Assembly (NCBI GenBank): GCA_910587355.1
Contig: CAJUKF010000006.1
Coordinates: 1 to 64,000, forward strand
Source of the DNA: an uncultured Muribaculaceae bacterium
GTDB lineage: Bacteria; Bacteroidota; Bacteroidia; Bacteroidales; Muribaculaceae
Length of the DNA stretch: 64,000 nt
Reading direction: 5' to 3'
Under the pieces are notes generated by a model, which saw only the letters and a program-made list of their open reading frames with translations, did no database searches and was not told the DNA's origin. The translations under genes and the position numbers were made by a program. How positions within the stretch are numbered: position 1 is the stretch's first letter; every line of letters begins with the position of its first letter. Shown here piece by piece: positions 27,828 to 37,797 of the stretch.

Positions 27828-28304
27828 ATGAGAAAGGCAAAGCCTAAGAAAAGGATTATTCTCCCTGATCCTGTTTATGATGACGTGCGTGTGACCAAAT
27901 TCGTCAACCACCTCATGTACGACGGTAAGAAAAATACCGCTTTCGCAATTTTCTATAACGCCCTCGAAACCGTGAAGGCAAAGCTTCCCAATGAAGAGCT
28001 CTCAGCTCTCGACATCTGGAAGAAAGCTCTCGAGAACGTTACACCTCTGGTAGAAGTCAAGAGCCGCCGTGTGGGCGGTGCCACATTCCAGGTGCCTACC
28101 GAGATTCGCGCTGACCGCAAGGAATCTATTTCAATGAAAAATCTTATCGCTTACGCACGCAAGCGCGGCGGCAAAACAATGGCTGACAAGCTCGCTGCTG
28201 AAATCGTCGACGCCTACAACAATCAGGGCGGCGCATTCAAGCGTAAGGAAGACATGCACAAGATGGCCGAGGCCAACCGTGCTTTCGCTCACTTCCGTTT
28301 CTAA
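27828..28304 (+). CDS. rpsG: 30S ribosomal protein uS7
   Basis: Primary assembly protein of the 30S head, 158 residues from ATG 27828 ([17 protein letters not shown]). The frame opens at 27738, but that extension has no family match and would lengthen uS7 beyond its usual 156-158 residues. It binds the 3' major domain of 16S rRNA and in proteobacteria acts as the translational repressor of the str operon; the long structured spacer in front suggests the same here. Confidence 0.97.
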   Translation: MRKAKPKKRIILPDPVYDDVRVTKFVNHLMYDGKKNTAFAIFYNALETVKAKLPNEELSALDIWKKALENVTPLVEVKSRRVGGATFQVPTEIRADRKESISMKNLIAYARKRGGKTMADKLAAEIVDAYNNQGGAFKRKEDMHKMAEANRAFAHFRF

Positions 28305-28344
28305 ACGATTTTTCCGTTGAATATAAATTCTCAATCCAACTAAA

Positions 28345-30471
28345 ATGTCTACAAAGGACGAACATCTCAAATATACGCGCAACATCGGCATCATGGCTCA
28401 CATCGATGCCGGTAAGACCACCACATCCGAGCGTATCCTTTTCTACACCGGCCTTACCCACAAAATCGGTGAGGTGCACGACGGTGCCGCCACAATGGAC
28501 TGGATGGCTCAGGAGCAGGAGCGCGGTATCACAATTACCTCGGCCGCTACCACCGCTTTCTGGAAATATAACGACGAGAAATATAAAATCAACCTCATCG
28601 ACACTCCGGGACACGTCGATTTCACTGTCGAAGTGGAGCGTTCGCTCCGCGTGCTCGACGGCGCAGTCGCCGCTTTCTGTGCCGTAGGCGGTGTAGAACC
28701 CCAGTCGGAGACTGTATGGCGTCAGGCTGATAAATACAACGTTCCCCGTATCGGCTATGTAAACAAGATGGACCGTTCGGGCGCCAACTTCTTTGAAGTT
28801 GTCCGTCAGGTGCACGATGTGCTCGGCGCCAATCCCTGCCCCATTGAAATTCCTATCGGCAGCGAGGAAACTTTCAAAGGCGTTGTCGACCTTATCAAGA
28901 TGAAGGCTGTTTTCTGGCATGACGAGACCATGGGCGCAGACTACGCCCTCGAGGAAATTCCTGCCGGTCTTGTTGACGAGGCAGAACAATGGCGTGACAA
29001 GATGCTTGAGAAAGTTGCCGAATATGACGACGACCTGATGTCGAAATATTTCGACGACCCCTCTACAATCACCGAGGAAGAAATCAAGCGTGCGCTCCGC
29101 AAAGCCACTCTTTCGATGGACCTCGTGCCCATGATTTGCGGCTCGTCGTTCAAAAACAAAGGTGTGCAGTATCTGCTCGACGCAGTGTGCGCTTATCTCC
29201 CCAGCCCTGTTGACGCAGGCGAGGTAGAAGGCCGCTCGGTTGATAATCCCGACGAGGTTGTTACCCGTCACCCCTCAAGCGACGCTCCTCTTTGTGCTCT
29301 CGCATTCAAGATTGCCACTGACCCCTATGTAGGCCGTCTTACATTCTTCCGCGTTTACTCCGGCGATATGGTTGCCGGCAGCTATATCTACAACACCCGT
29401 TCGGGCAAGAAGGAGCGTGTATCGCGTCTCTTCCAGATGCATTCAAACAAGCAGAACCCCATGGAGGCTATCGGCTGCGGTGATATCGGTGCCGGCGTAG
29501 GCTTCAAGGATATCCGCACGGGCGACACACTCTGTGCAGAAGACGCTCCCATGGTTCTCGAGGCTATGGAATTCCCCGACCCCGTGATTGGCATCGCTGT
29601 AGAGCCCAAGACCCAGAAGGACCTTGACAAGCTCGGAGTAGGTCTCCAGAAACTTGCCGAAGAAGACCCCACATTCCGTGTAGAGACAAACGAAGAAACC
29701 GGCCAGACCGTTATTTCGGGTATGGGCGAGCTTCACCTCGACATCATCATCGACCGTCTCCGCCGCGAGTTCAAGGTAGAGTGCAACCAGGGCCGTCCTC
29801 AGGTTACCTACAAAGAAGCTATCACACGTCCTGTCGAGCTTCGTGAAGTGTTCAAGAAGCAGACCGGTGGCCGTGGTAAATTCGCCGACATCATTGTTCG
29901 CATCGAACCCGTTGACGAAGGCTTTGACGGCAACCTTCAGTTTGTCGACGAAGTCAAGGGCGGTAATATTCCCAAGGAATTCATCCCCTCGATTCAGAAA
30001 GGCTTCCAGACCGCTATGAAGAACGGCGTACTTGCCGGCTTCCCCGTAGAGCATCTCAAAGTCACTGTTCTCGACGGTTCATTCCACCCCGTTGACTCCG
30101 ACCAGCTGTCGTTCGAGCTCTGCGCCATACAGGCATTCAAGAAAGCCTGCGAGAAGGCAGGTCCTGTGCTCATGGAGCCTATCATGAAGATAGAAGTCGT
30201 TACCCCCGAGGAATCGATGGGCGACGTAATCTCCGACCTCAACAAGCGCCGCGGTCAGGTAGAAGGCATGGAAACAAGCCGCTCCGGCGCACGCGTTGTC
30301 AAGGCCAAAGCTCCTCTGGCCGAAATGTTCGGCTATGTGACCGCCCTTCGTACAATCACCTCGGGCCGTGCTACCAGCACCATGTCGTTCTCACACTACG
30401 CTGAAGTCTCCAGTTCAATTGCCAAAGAAGTGCTCACAGAGTGTCAGGGCCGTGTAGACCTCATCAAATAA
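28345..30471 (+). CDS. fusA: Elongation factor G
   Basis: GTPase that drives ribosomal translocation, 708 residues, full length. G1 AHIDAGKT (18-25), G2 in [12 protein letters not shown]3 DTPGHVDF (about 86-93), G4 NKMD (about 140) and G5 region GSSFKNKG are all intact, followed by domains II-V. Its place between rpsG and rpsJ, and its canonical sequence, indicate the housekeeping EF-G rather than an EF-G2 or a resistance protein. No tuf gene follows, in contrast to the proteobacterial str operon. Confidence 0.98.
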   Translation: MSTKDEHLKYTRNIGIMAHIDAGKTTTSERILFYTGLTHKIGEVHDGAATMDWMAQEQERGITITSAATTAFWKYNDEKYKINLIDTPGHVDFTVEVERSLRVLDGAVAAFCAVGGVEPQSETVWRQADKYNVPRIGYVNKMDRSGANFFEVVRQVHDVLGANPCPIEIPIGSEETFKGVVDLIKMKAVFWHDETMGADYALEEIPAGLVDEAEQWRDKMLEKVAEYDDDLMSKYFDDPSTITEEEIKRALRKATLSMDLVPMICGSSFKNKGVQYLLDAVCAYLPSPVDAGEVEGRSVDNPDEVVTRHPSSDAPLCALAFKIATDPYVGRLTFFRVYSGDMVAGSYIYNTRSGKKERVSRLFQMHSNKQNPMEAIGCGDIGAGVGFKDIRTGDTLCAEDAPMVLEAMEFPDPVIGIAVEPKTQKDLDKLGVGLQKLAEEDPTFRVETNEETGQTVISGMGELHLDIIIDRLRREFKVECNQGRPQVTYKEAITRPVELREVFKKQTGGRGKFADIIVRIEPVDEGFDGNLQFVDEVKGGNIPKEFIPSIQKGFQTAMKNGVLAGFPVEHLKVTVLDGSFHPVDSDQLSFELCAIQAFKKACEKAGPVLMEPIMKIEVVTPEESMGDVISDLNKRRGQVEGMETSRSGARVVKAKAPLAEMFGYVTALRTITSGRATSTMSFSHYAEVSSSIAKEVLTECQGRVDLIK

Positions 30472-30490
30472 TAAAATACATACAAAATAT

Positions 30491-30796
30491 ATGAACCCCA
30501 TTATCCGTATCAAACTCAAATCTTACGACCACAGTCTCGTCGATAAGTCGGCCGAGAAAATCGTAAAGACAGTGAAGTCGATTGGAGCGGTCATCAGCGG
30601 TCCTATTCCCCTGCCCACCCACAAGCGTATCTTCACAGTCAACCGCTCAACCTTCGTCAACAAGAAGAGCCGCGAACAGTTCGAACTCAGCTGCTACAAG
30701 CGTCTCATCGATATCTACAACGCTACTCCCAAGATTGTAGACGCTCTGATGAAGCTCGAGCTCCCCAGCGGTGTAGAAGTGGAAATCAAGTGCTGA
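30491..30796 (+). CDS. rpsJ: 30S ribosomal protein uS10
   Basis: 101-residue protein of the 30S head; in Escherichia coli it doubles as NusE in transcription antitermination. Conserved segments [14 protein letters not shown] at the start and [14 protein letters not shown] mid-protein identify it. It opens the S10 part of the cluster just 19 nt behind fusA with no promoter between them, so str and S10 genes share a transcript. Confidence 0.98.
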   Translation: MNPIIRIKLKSYDHSLVDKSAEKIVKTVKSIGAVISGPIPLPTHKRIFTVNRSTFVNKKSREQFELSCYKRLIDIYNATPKIVDALMKLELPSGVEVEIKC

Positions 30797-30854
30797 TACC
30801 CTGTAACACCAAAGTCACCTCACAACAACAACCAATATACAAATTAACAGAGAA

Positions 30855-31472
30855 ATGCCAGGATTAATTGGAAAGAAAATCGGAATGACATCCGTTTTCA
30901 GTGCCGACGGCCGTAATGTGCCGTGCACTGTCATCGAAGTAGGTCCTTGTGTTGTCACTCAGGTTAAGACGGAAGCCACCGACGGCTACGATGCACTTCA
31001 GCTCGGTTTCGAGGACATGAAGGAGAAGCATCTCACCCAGCCCGAACTCGGTCACTTCAAGAAAGCCGGTGTGGCTCCCAAGCGTCACTTGGCCGAGTTC
31101 AAAGGATTTGGAAACGCTTACGCTCTCGGCGACACAATCGGCGCCGACTTCTTTACTGAAGCTGACTTCGTCGATGTTATCGGCACCAGCAAAGGTAAGG
31201 GCTATCAGGGCGTAGTGAAGCGTCACGGATTCGGCGGTGTCGGTCAGGCCACTCACGGTCAGGACGACCGTCTGCGCGCTCCCGGTTCGGTAGGTGCCTG
31301 CTCTTATCCCGCAAAGGTGTTCAAGGGCATGCGTATGGCCGGCCAGATGGGCAACGAACGCGTCACCGTTCAAAACCTTCAGATTATCAAAGTGATTCCC
31401 GAGCACAACCTTATCATGATAAAGGGTTCGATTCCCGGAAGCAAAGGTTCAATCGTCTTAATTGAGAAATAA
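30855..31472 (+). CDS. rplC: 50S ribosomal protein uL3
   Basis: Early-assembly protein of the 50S subunit, 205 residues, whose extended loop approaches the peptidyl transferase centre. It is recognised by [15 protein letters not shown] at the start and by [16 protein letters not shown] (about 113-128), and the GxGQ-type loop VGQATHGQ is present. It lies 58 nt behind rpsJ and 2 nt ahead of rplD. Confidence 0.98.
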   Translation: MPGLIGKKIGMTSVFSADGRNVPCTVIEVGPCVVTQVKTEATDGYDALQLGFEDMKEKHLTQPELGHFKKAGVAPKRHLAEFKGFGNAYALGDTIGADFFTEADFVDVIGTSKGKGYQGVVKRHGFGGVGQATHGQDDRLRAPGSVGACSYPAKVFKGMRMAGQMGNERVTVQNLQIIKVIPEHNLIMIKGSIPGSKGSIVLIEK

Positions 31473-31474
31473 AC

Positions 31475-32095
31475 ATGGAACTCGCAGTATACAACCAGCA
31501 AGGCCAGGATACAGGCCGCCGCGTAACCCTCAACGACGAGGTATTCGCAATCGAGCCCAACGAGCACGCCCTTTATCTCGACGTTAAGCAGTACCTTGCC
31601 AACCAGCGCCAGGGCACACACAAATCGAAAGAACGCAGCGAAATGAGCGGTTCGACCCGCAAGCTTCACAAGCAGAAAGGCGGCGGCGGCTCCCGTATCG
31701 GCGATATCAACTCGCCCGTACTCGTAGGCGGTGCACGTGTCTTCGGCCCCAAGCCCCGCGACTACCGCTTCAAGCTCAACAAGAAGCTCAAAGACCTCGC
31801 ACGTCGCTCCGCGCTCAGCCTCAAGGCTGCTGCCGGTGAAATCATTGTGGTCGACAGCATTCAGTTCGAAGCTCCCAAAACTAAAGAATACGTAAATTTT
31901 GCTAAAAATATTAAAGTTGATGGCAAAAAGGTTCTTGTGGTTTTGTCGGAAAAGAATAATAATGTACTTTTGTCGATGCGTAACGTGCCCGATGCCCGAC
32001 TGATGACAGCATCGGACATAAATACGTATGCAGTACTCAACAACAACGCGCTGGTTCTCACCGAGGGCAGCGTTGACGTGCTTAATAAACTTTAA
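31475..32095 (+). CDS. rplD: 50S ribosomal protein uL4
   Basis: Protein lining the polypeptide exit tunnel, 206 residues; its loop [17 protein letters not shown] (about 66-82) reaches the tunnel constriction. In proteobacteria it also represses the S10 operon. The last third (about 31885-31990) is strikingly A/T-rich and uses codons such as AAT, AAA, GTT and TTG that are rare in the rest of the cluster; this patch contains a perfect promoter match. Start follows rplC by 2 nt. Confidence 0.97.
   Translation: MELAVYNQQGQDTGRRVTLNDEVFAIEPNEHALYLDVKQYLANQRQGTHKSKERSEMSGSTRKLHKQKGGGGSRIGDINSPVLVGGARVFGPKPRDYRFKLNKKLKDLARRSALSLKAAAGEIIVVDSIQFEAPKTKEYVNFAKNIKVDGKKVLVVLSEKNNNVLLSMRNVPDARLMTASDINTYAVLNNNALVLTEGSVDVLNKL
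31942..31972 (+). promoter_or_regulatory. Internal promoter inside rplD
   Basis: A -33 TTTG (31942-31945) and -7 TACTTTTG (31965-31972) at 19-nt spacing lie in the coding sequence of rplD, in an A/T-rich patch. Transcription would begin near 31979 and cover rplW and everything behind it. Confidence 0.55.
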
Positions 32096-32113
32096 CACCG
32101 GAGACCACACACA

Positions 32114-32404
32114 ATGGAAATTTCAATCACCCCCATAATTACCGAAGCGGCAACCAAGCTTACCGAAAAGCGCAATTGCTACACCTTCCGCGTGTCGCCC
32201 TCTGCCAACAAGTACCAGATTAAATCGCTGGTTGAGCAGCTCTACGGCGTAAAAGTGGCTAACGTCAACACCGCCGTCATGCGCGGCAAGAACAAATCCC
32301 GCTGGACCAAGAGCGGCCTTCTCAAAGGCAAGACCAACCGCTGGAAGAAGGCTTACGTTACCGTCGCCGACGGCCAGTCCATCGAATTCTTCAGCAACAT
32401 CTAA
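32114..32404 (+). CDS. rplW: 50S ribosomal protein uL23
   Basis: 96-residue protein at the tunnel exit, docking site for trigger factor and signal recognition particle. The fold is recognised from [21 protein letters not shown] at the start (quoted here as pattern: early ITEA and KRNCYTF) and [14 protein letters not shown] (about 42-55). It is short and lacks the long internal loop of some homologues, as usual in Bacteroidetes. It would be the first complete gene transcribed from the rplD internal promoter. Confidence 0.97.
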   Translation: MEISITPIITEAATKLTEKRNCYTFRVSPSANKYQIKSLVEQLYGVKVANVNTAVMRGKNKSRWTKSGLLKGKTNRWKKAYVTVADGQSIEFFSNI

Positions 32405-32409
32405 CAACA

Positions 32410-33240
32410 ATGGCAGTAAGAAAATTCAAGCCCACCACCCCCGGGCAGCGTCACAAAGTCATCGGTGTGTTTAAAGGTACAATCACTGCTACCACACCGG
32501 AAAAATCTCTTACAGTCGGCAAGCGTGCCACCGGCGGCCGTAACAACGAAGGCCATCTCACCGCCCGATACCTTGGCGGTGGTCACAAACGCAAATACCG
32601 TATCATTGACTTTAAGAGAAATCGCGACGGAATCCCCGCAACAGTCAAGACTATCGAGTACGACCCCAACCGTTCGGCCCGTATAGCCCTGCTTTGCTAT
32701 GCTGACGGTGTCAAGACCTACATCATCGCCCCCAACGGCCTTCAGGTAGGTGCCACACTCCTCAGCGGTCCCGATGCAGCTCCTGAAATCGGCAACACTC
32801 TTCCCCTGAGCAAAATTCCTGTCGGCACAGTAATCCACTGCATCGAGCTTCGTCCCGGCCAGGGAGCCTTCATGGCCCGCTCGGCCGGCACTTTCGCCCA
32901 GATTGTTTCCCGTGAAGGAAACTACGCTATCATCAAATTACCTTCGGGTGAGACCCGCAAAGTTCTTGCCGAGTGCCGTGCCACAGTAGGCACCGTAGGC
33001 AACAGCGAGCACTCCCTCGAGAGCTCCGGTAAGGCCGGACGTAGCCGCTGGCTCGGTCGTCGTCCCCATAACCGCGGCGTTGTGATGAATCCTGTCGACC
33101 ACCCCATGGGCGGTGGCGAAGGCCGCGCTTCCGGCGGTCATCCCCGTTCGCGCAAAGGCCTCTACAGCAAGGGTCTCAAGACTCGTTCGCCCAAGAAGCA
33201 GTCGAACAAGTACATCATCGAGAGAAGAAAAAAGAAGTAA
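32410..33240 (+). CDS. rplB: 50S ribosomal protein uL2
   Basis: Largest 50S rRNA-binding core protein, 276 residues, required for subunit association and peptidyl transfer. The conserved C-terminal loop [19 protein letters not shown] is present, with Asp230 and His231 equivalent to the functionally important Asp-His pair of Escherichia coli uL2. Ends with the usual basic tail. Six nucleotides separate it from rplW. Confidence 0.98.
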   Translation: MAVRKFKPTTPGQRHKVIGVFKGTITATTPEKSLTVGKRATGGRNNEGHLTARYLGGGHKRKYRIIDFKRNRDGIPATVKTIEYDPNRSARIALLCYADGVKTYIIAPNGLQVGATLLSGPDAAPEIGNTLPLSKIPVGTVIHCIELRPGQGAFMARSAGTFAQIVSREGNYAIIKLPSGETRKVLAECRATVGTVGNSEHSLESSGKAGRSRWLGRRPHNRGVVMNPVDHPMGGGEGRASGGHPRSRKGLYSKGLKTRSPKKQSNKYIIERRKKK

Positions 33241-33258
33241 TCTGAAATAGCATCTAAT

Positions 33259-33528
33259 ATGAGCCGTTCATTAAAAAAAGGTCCCTTCATCAGCGTTAAG
33301 CTCGAAAAGAAAGTGGCCGCCATGGCAGCCTCCGGAAAGAGCAACGTCATCAAGACCTGGAGCCGCGCTTCCATGATTGCTCCCGAATTTGTGGGCATGA
33401 CTTTCGCCGTTCACAACGGCAACAAGTTCATCCCCGTATACGTGACCGAAAACATGGTAGGCCACAAGCTCGGTGAGTTCGCCCCCACCCGCACATTCCG
33501 CGGTCACTCAGGCAACAAAAAGAAATAA
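33259..33528 (+). CDS. rpsS: 30S ribosomal protein uS19
   Basis: 89-residue protein of the 30S head contacting the A-site finger and uS13. [19 protein letters not shown] at the start and the end [18 protein letters not shown] are diagnostic. Gene order uL2-uS19-uL22 is canonical. Confidence 0.98.
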   Translation: MSRSLKKGPFISVKLEKKVAAMAASGKSNVIKTWSRASMIAPEFVGMTFAVHNGNKFIPVYVTENMVGHKLGEFAPTRTFRGHSGNKKK

Positions 33529-33575
33529 GGGCCCGAAAAATTTAACAATCGATTAAAAGAGACGACCAAATAACA

Positions 33576-33989
33576 ATGGGCAAACGTAAAAGAATATCAG
33601 CCGACCAGCGCAAGGAGGAAAACAAGAGCATTGCTTTCGCAAAACTGCTCAACGTTCCCACCTCCCCCCGCAAAATGCGTCTGGTAGCCGACATGGTACG
33701 CGGTAAAGAAGTATTCCGCGCACTCGGCATACTCAAGTTCTCAAACAAAGAAGCCTCTGCCCGCGTCGAGAAACTCGTACGCTCGGCAGTAGCCAACTGG
33801 GAACAGAAAAACGAGCGCAAAGCCGAAGACGGCGAGCTCTTCATCACCACTATCAAAGTCAGCTGCGCTCCCATGCTCAAGCGCCTCCGCACCGCCCCCC
33901 AGGGCCGCGGTTACCGCATCCGCAAGCGCGCCAACCACGTTTACGTGGTAGTTGACACTATCGAAAAAAACGAAAAAACCGAGGCATAA
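33576..33989 (+). CDS. rplV: 50S ribosomal protein uL22
   Basis: 137-residue exit-tunnel protein; its beta-hairpin with uL4 forms the constriction targeted by macrolides. [19 protein letters not shown] (about 24-42) is the family hallmark and the hairpin [20 protein letters not shown] (about 106-125) is complete, with no deletion of the type that causes macrolide resistance. A basic N-terminal extension precedes the domain. Only 3 nt to rpsC. Confidence 0.97.
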   Translation: MGKRKRISADQRKEENKSIAFAKLLNVPTSPRKMRLVADMVRGKEVFRALGILKFSNKEASARVEKLVRSAVANWEQKNERKAEDGELFITTIKVSCAPMLKRLRTAPQGRGYRIRKRANHVYVVVDTIEKNEKTEA

Positions 33990-33992
33990 CAA

Positions 33993-34727
33993 ATGGGACA
34001 GAAAGTTAATCCTATAAGCAACCGTCTGGGCGTTATCCGCGGCTGGGACTCCAACTGGTCGGAAAAAGGCAAATACCCCGACAATATCCTCGAGGACTAC
34101 AAAATCCGCGAATACCTCAACGTGCGTCTGGCCAAATGCAGTGTCTCGCGCATCGTTATCGAGCGTACGCTCAAGCTCATCACCATCACCGTCTGCACCT
34201 CGCGTCCCGGCCTCATCATCGGCAAGGGCGGCCAGGAAGTGGAGAAGCTCAAAGAAGAGCTCAAGAAAATCACCGACAAAGACGTACAGATTAATATCTA
34301 CGAAGTAAAGCGTCCTGAGCTCGACGCCGAAATCGTGGCTTCGACTATCGCACGTCAGATTGAAGGCAAGGTGGCTTACCGCCGTGCCGTAAAGATGGCA
34401 GTCGCTTCGACAATGCGTGCAGGTGCCGAAGGCATCAAGATTCAGGTGTCAGGCCGTCTGAACGGCGCCGAAATGGCCCGTTCGGAGATGTTCAAGGAAG
34501 GCCGTACCCCGTTGCACACCCTCCGTGCCGACATAGACTACGCTCTCGTAGAGGCCCATACCAAGGTAGGCGCCGTAGGCGTGAAAGTATGGATTTGCCG
34601 CGGTGAGGTTTACGGCAAGCGCGACCTCGCTCCCCAGTTCAGCACACAGCAGAAAGAGAGCCGTCCCTCAGGTGGCCGCCGCGACCGCGAGCGCCGCAAC
34701 TTCCGCTCACAGAAACCCACCCGTTAA
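33993..34727 (+). CDS. rpsC: 30S ribosomal protein uS3
   Basis: mRNA-entry protein of the 30S subunit, 244 residues. It has [20 protein letters not shown] at the start, a type II KH domain with GLIIGKGGQ (about 69-77) and a C-terminal uS3 domain (about 120-205) followed by a basic Arg/Ser tail. The tail makes it slightly longer than the Escherichia coli protein (233). Confidence 0.98.
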   Translation: MGQKVNPISNRLGVIRGWDSNWSEKGKYPDNILEDYKIREYLNVRLAKCSVSRIVIERTLKLITITVCTSRPGLIIGKGGQEVEKLKEELKKITDKDVQINIYEVKRPELDAEIVASTIARQIEGKVAYRRAVKMAVASTMRAGAEGIKIQVSGRLNGAEMARSEMFKEGRTPLHTLRADIDYALVEAHTKVGAVGVKVWICRGEVYGKRDLAPQFSTQQKESRPSGGRRDRERRNFRSQKPTR

Positions 34728-34745
34728 CTCTGAAAGCATAAAACT

Positions 34746-35177
34746 ATGTTACAGCCTAAGAAAACAAAATTCCGCCGCTCACAGAAGGGCCGTCAGAAAG
34801 GCAATGCCCAGCGCGGCAACCAGCTTGCTTTCGGGTCTTTCGGCATCAAGACTCTTGATACCAAATGGATTACCGGCCGTCAGATAGAAGCTGCCCGTGT
34901 GGCCGTCACGCGTCACATGCAGCGTCAGGGCCAAATCTGGATTCGCATATTCCCCGACAAGCCTATCACCCGCAAGCCTGCCGATGTCCGAATGGGTAAA
35001 GGTAAAGGTAACCCCGAAGGATTCGTCGCTCCTGTTACACCGGGCCGCATACTTATCGAAGTTGAAGGCGTAAGCTATGACATCGCAAAGGAAGCACTCC
35101 GCCTTGCAGCACAGAAGCTCCCCGTGCTCACCAAGTTTGTCGTCCGCCGCGACTATGACCCCTCTCAAAACGTGTAA
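34746..35177 (+). CDS. rplP: 50S ribosomal protein uL16
   Basis: 143-residue protein next to the A site, organising the 50S elongation-factor region. [16 protein letters not shown] at the start, [20 protein letters not shown] mid-protein (about 66-85) and [14 protein letters not shown] identify it. The conserved arginine hydroxylated in Escherichia coli uL16 falls in the latter half, where Arg is kept. Confidence 0.98.
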   Translation: MLQPKKTKFRRSQKGRQKGNAQRGNQLAFGSFGIKTLDTKWITGRQIEAARVAVTRHMQRQGQIWIRIFPDKPITRKPADVRMGKGKGNPEGFVAPVTPGRILIEVEGVSYDIAKEALRLAAQKLPVLTKFVVRRDYDPSQNV

Positions 35178-35183
35178 TAAGCT

Positions 35184-35381
35184 ATGAAGAAAGAAGAAAT
35201 CCGCGAAATGTCCACAGCTGACCTCAAAGAGCGTCTGGCCCAGCTTCAGAAGGAATACCTTCAGCAGAACGCCACACACGCAGTCACTCCTCTGGACAAC
35301 ACCGCCAAGATAACCGCCGACCGCCGCACTATCGCACGTGTGAAAACAGAGCTCCGTCAGCGCGAACTCAACAACAAATAA
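35184..35381 (+). CDS. rpmC: 50S ribosomal protein uL29
   Basis: 65-residue two-helix protein near the tunnel exit, beside uL23. MKKEEIREMSTADLKERL and the C-terminal helix with RRTIARVKTELRQRE fit the family. Six nucleotides behind rplP. Confidence 0.96.
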   Translation: MKKEEIREMSTADLKERLAQLQKEYLQQNATHAVTPLDNTAKITADRRTIARVKTELRQRELNNK

Positions 35382-35393
35382 GCAACGCCAACA

Positions 35394-35654
35394 ATGGAAG
35401 AAAAACGTAACCTGCGAAAAGAACGCATCGGCGTGGTCTCCAGCAACAAAGGCGACAAGACTATCACCGTCACCGTAAAATATAAGGAAAAACACCCGAT
35501 TTACGGCAAGTTCGTCAACAAGACCAAGAAATACCACGCACACGACGAGAAAAACGAGTGCTCAATCGGCGACACAGTGCGCCTGATGGAGACCCGTCCT
35601 CTGAGCAAGACCAAGCGCTGGAGATTAGTTGAAATCATCGAAAAAGTTAAATAA
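35394..35654 (+). CDS. rpsQ: 30S ribosomal protein uS17
   Basis: 86-residue OB-fold protein binding the 5' domain of 16S rRNA. Recognised by [19 protein letters not shown] near the start and [20 protein letters not shown] near the end. Separated by 12 nt from rpmC and 2 nt from rplN. Confidence 0.97.
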   Translation: MEEKRNLRKERIGVVSSNKGDKTITVTVKYKEKHPIYGKFVNKTKKYHAHDEKNECSIGDTVRLMETRPLSKTKRWRLVEIIEKVK

Positions 35655-35656
35655 AA

Positions 35657-36022
35657 ATGATACAGACCGAATCACGTCTCAACGTGGCCGACAACAGCGG
35701 CGCAAAAGAAGTGCTGTGCATTCACGTACTCGGTGGCACCGGTCGCCGCTACGCTTCGGTGGGCGACATCATCGTTGTCACTGTCAAGAGCGCCATTCCC
35801 GGTGCAGAGGTGAAGAAAGGCACAGTATCGCGTGCCATGGTTGTCCGCACTAAGAAAGAAGTGCGCCGTCCCGACGGTTCATACATCCGCTTCGACGACA
35901 ACGCATGCGTGCTCCTCAAGAACGACGGCGACCTGCGCGGCACCCGTATCTTCGGCCCGGTAGCCCGCGAGCTGCGTGCCAAGAACATGAAAATCGTTTC
36001 ACTCGCTCCCGAGGTACTCTAA
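35657..36022 (+). CDS. rplN: 50S ribosomal protein uL14
   Basis: 121-residue protein at the subunit interface, forming bridges to 16S rRNA and the binding site for the silencing factor Rsf[21 protein letters not shown] is the diagnostic start, and the end carries [20 protein letters not shown]. First gene of the spc-type segment, 2 nt behind rpsQ. Confidence 0.98.
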   Translation: MIQTESRLNVADNSGAKEVLCIHVLGGTGRRYASVGDIIVVTVKSAIPGAEVKKGTVSRAMVVRTKKEVRRPDGSYIRFDDNACVLLKNDGDLRGTRIFGPVARELRAKNMKIVSLAPEVL

Positions 36023-36044
36023 TCATTAACAATCAAGAACCGCT

Positions 36045-36362
36045 ATGAGCAAGATAAACATCAAGAAAGGCGACACAGTCGTTGTCATTGCCGGCGAAGA
36101 CAAGGGCAAGACCGGTCGCGTGCTGGCCGTGCTCCGCGACAAAGACCGTGCAATCGTCGAAGGCGTCAACATCGTCACCAAGGCTACCAAGCCTTCGGCC
36201 CAGTATCCCCAGGGCGGCCTGGTGAAGAAAGAAGCCCCCATTCACATCTCTAACATCAACCTGGCCGACCCCAAGTCGGGCAAACCTACCCGCATCGGCG
36301 TGAAGCGCGAAAACGGCAAGGTTATCCGTATCGCTAAAAAATCCAATCAGGAAATCAAATAA
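36045..36362 (+). CDS. rplX: 50S ribosomal protein uL24
   Basis: 105-residue assembly initiator of the 50S subunit with an N-terminal KOW motif ([20 protein letters not shown], about 7-26). The stop overlaps the rplE start by one base (TAATG), so uL24 and uL5 are coupled. Confidence 0.97.
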   Translation: MSKINIKKGDTVVVIAGEDKGKTGRVLAVLRDKDRAIVEGVNIVTKATKPSAQYPQGGLVKKEAPIHISNINLADPKSGKPTRIGVKRENGKVIRIAKKSNQEIK

Positions 36363-36910
36363 TGAGCACCACACTGCAAAAAGACTACAAGGAGCGCATC
36401 GTTCCGGCTCTCGAGCGTGAGTTCAACTACACTACCGTGATGCAGGTGCCCCGCCTTGAGAAGATTGTCATCAACCAAGGCATCGGCGAAGCAACACAGG
36501 ACAAGAAACTCATCGAGACCGCAATCAGCGAGCTTACCGCTATCACCGGTCAGAAAGCCGTAGCAACGCTCTCGAAGAAGGATATCTCCAACTTCAAGCT
36601 CCGCAAGAAAATGCCCGTCGGCGTACGCGTCACACTCCGCCGCGACAAAATGTATGAATTCCTCGAGCGCCTCATCCGTGTGGCCCTTCCCCGTATACGC
36701 GACTTCAAGGGCATCGAAGGCAAGCTCGACGGCCGCGGCAACTACACACTGGGCATCACCGAGCAGATTATCTTCCCTGAGATTAACATCGACCAGATTA
36801 ACAAGCTCATGGGTATGAACATCACATTCGTTACATCGGCCAACACCGACGAAGAAGGATACGCACTGCTCAAGCACTTCGGCCTCCCCTTCAAAAACGC
36901 TAAAAAATAA
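36362..36910 (+). CDS. rplE: 50S ribosomal protein uL5
   Basis: 182-residue protein that binds 5S rRNA in the central protuberance and contacts P-site t[23 protein letters not shown] (about 23-42) and [13 protein letters not shown] (about 102-114) are conserved. Translation is coupled to rplX by the overlapping TAATG. Confidence 0.98.
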   Translation: MSTTLQKDYKERIVPALEREFNYTTVMQVPRLEKIVINQGIGEATQDKKLIETAISELTAITGQKAVATLSKKDISNFKLRKKMPVGVRVTLRRDKMYEFLERLIRVALPRIRDFKGIEGKLDGRGNYTLGITEQIIFPEINIDQINKLMGMNITFVTSANTDEEGYALLKHFGLPFKNAKK

Positions 36911-36919
36911 AGAAGCAAT

Positions 36920-37237
36920 ATGGCTAAAGAATCAATGAAAGCCCGCGAGGTAAAGCGCCAGAAACTCGTCCAGAAATACGCACAGCGTAAGGCCGAGCTC
37001 AAAAAAATCGTCAACCAGGGCAACCAGGACGACGAAGAAAAGCGCGCCGCTGCCTACGAAGCCGCCCAGGCTCTCCAGAGCATGCCCAAGAACGCATCTT
37101 ACATCCGTCTGCACAACCGCTGCTCAATCACCGGTCGTCCCAAGGGTTACATGCGTCAGTTCGGCATCTCCCGCATCCAGTTCCGCGAAATGGCCTCACA
37201 GGGCCTCATCCCCGGCGTTAAAAAGGCAAGCTGGTAA
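36920..37237 (+). CDS. rpsN: 30S ribosomal protein uS14, zinc-free form
   Basis: 105-residue uS14 of the 30S head. The C-terminal half has [20 protein letters not shown], where zinc-binding paralogues carry two CxxC pairs; only one Cys remains, so this is the zinc-independent (C-) long form. Its short spacer to rplE contrasts with the 137-nt structured spacer that follows. Confidence 0.97.
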   Translation: MAKESMKAREVKRQKLVQKYAQRKAELKKIVNQGNQDDEEKRAAAYEAAQALQSMPKNASYIRLHNRCSITGRPKGYMRQFGISRIQFREMASQGLIPGVKKASW

Positions 37238-37374
37238 ATCACTCTCCCCGGCTTGCCCCCTTCCGGGCAGGCGGCGAGGCCAATCCGCCCGTGGCGGATA
37301 TTGACCGCACCGCATACCGAGAGTATTAAATATTGTTGGGCGCTCCGGCCCAATCAATTTAAACAATCATAACA
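37238..37374 (+). promoter_or_regulatory. Triple-hairpin spacer between rpsN and rpsH
   Basis: Three successive inverted repeats fill this gap: 37251-37258 with 37265-37272 (8 bp), 37283-37289 with 37293-37299 (7 bp, loop CGT) and 37336-37341 with 37348-37353 (6 bp). No T tract follows any of them, so they are unlikely to be terminators; a ribosomal-protein binding site (for example uS8) is the likeliest role. Confidence 0.5.
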
Positions 37375-37773
37375 ATGACTGACCCAATAGCAGATTATCT
37401 CACAAGATTGAGGAACGCTATCAAAGCCAACCACCGTGTGGTGGAAGTTCCCGCCTCAAACTTGAAGAAAGAGATTACAAAGATTCTCTTTGAACAAGGC
37501 TATATACTTAACTATAAGTTTATAGACGGCGAAAACAACCAGGGCATCATCAAAATCGCCCTTAAATACGACCCGGCTGACCGCGTAAACGCCATCAAAG
37601 GCCTCAAGCGTGTATCACGTCCCGGTCTCCGCCAGTACACAGGATACAAGGACATGCCCCGCGTCCTCAACGGCCTCGGCATCGCCATCCTGTCGACATC
37701 ACAAGGCGTCATGACAAACAAAGCCGCTGCCGACAAGAAAATCGGCGGCGAAGTTCTTTGCTACGTATATTAA
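37375..37773 (+). CDS. rpsH: 30S ribosomal protein uS8
   Basis: 132-residue primary binder of the central domain of 16S rRNA; in Escherichia coli it is also the translational repressor of the spc operon. MTDPIADYLTRLRNAIKANH and the C-terminal STSQGVMTNKAAADKKIGGE are diagnostic. The three-hairpin spacer directly upstream is a plausible target for autoregulation. Confidence 0.98.
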   Translation: MTDPIADYLTRLRNAIKANHRVVEVPASNLKKEITKILFEQGYILNYKFIDGENNQGIIKIALKYDPADRVNAIKGLKRVSRPGLRQYTGYKDMPRVLNGLGIAILSTSQGVMTNKAAADKKIGGEVLCYVY

Positions 37774-37797
37774 TCAACCCGCTAAAAATTATCGATT

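Noticed and set aside
28237..29271. 344-codon minus-strand open frame over fusA
   Set aside because: Shadow of a strongly biased coding sequence; low-complexity composition and no family features.
37251..37272. Terminator behind rpsN
   Set aside because: The hairpin has no T tract and the downstream genes rpsH-rplQ have no strong promoter nearby, so transcription must pass through.
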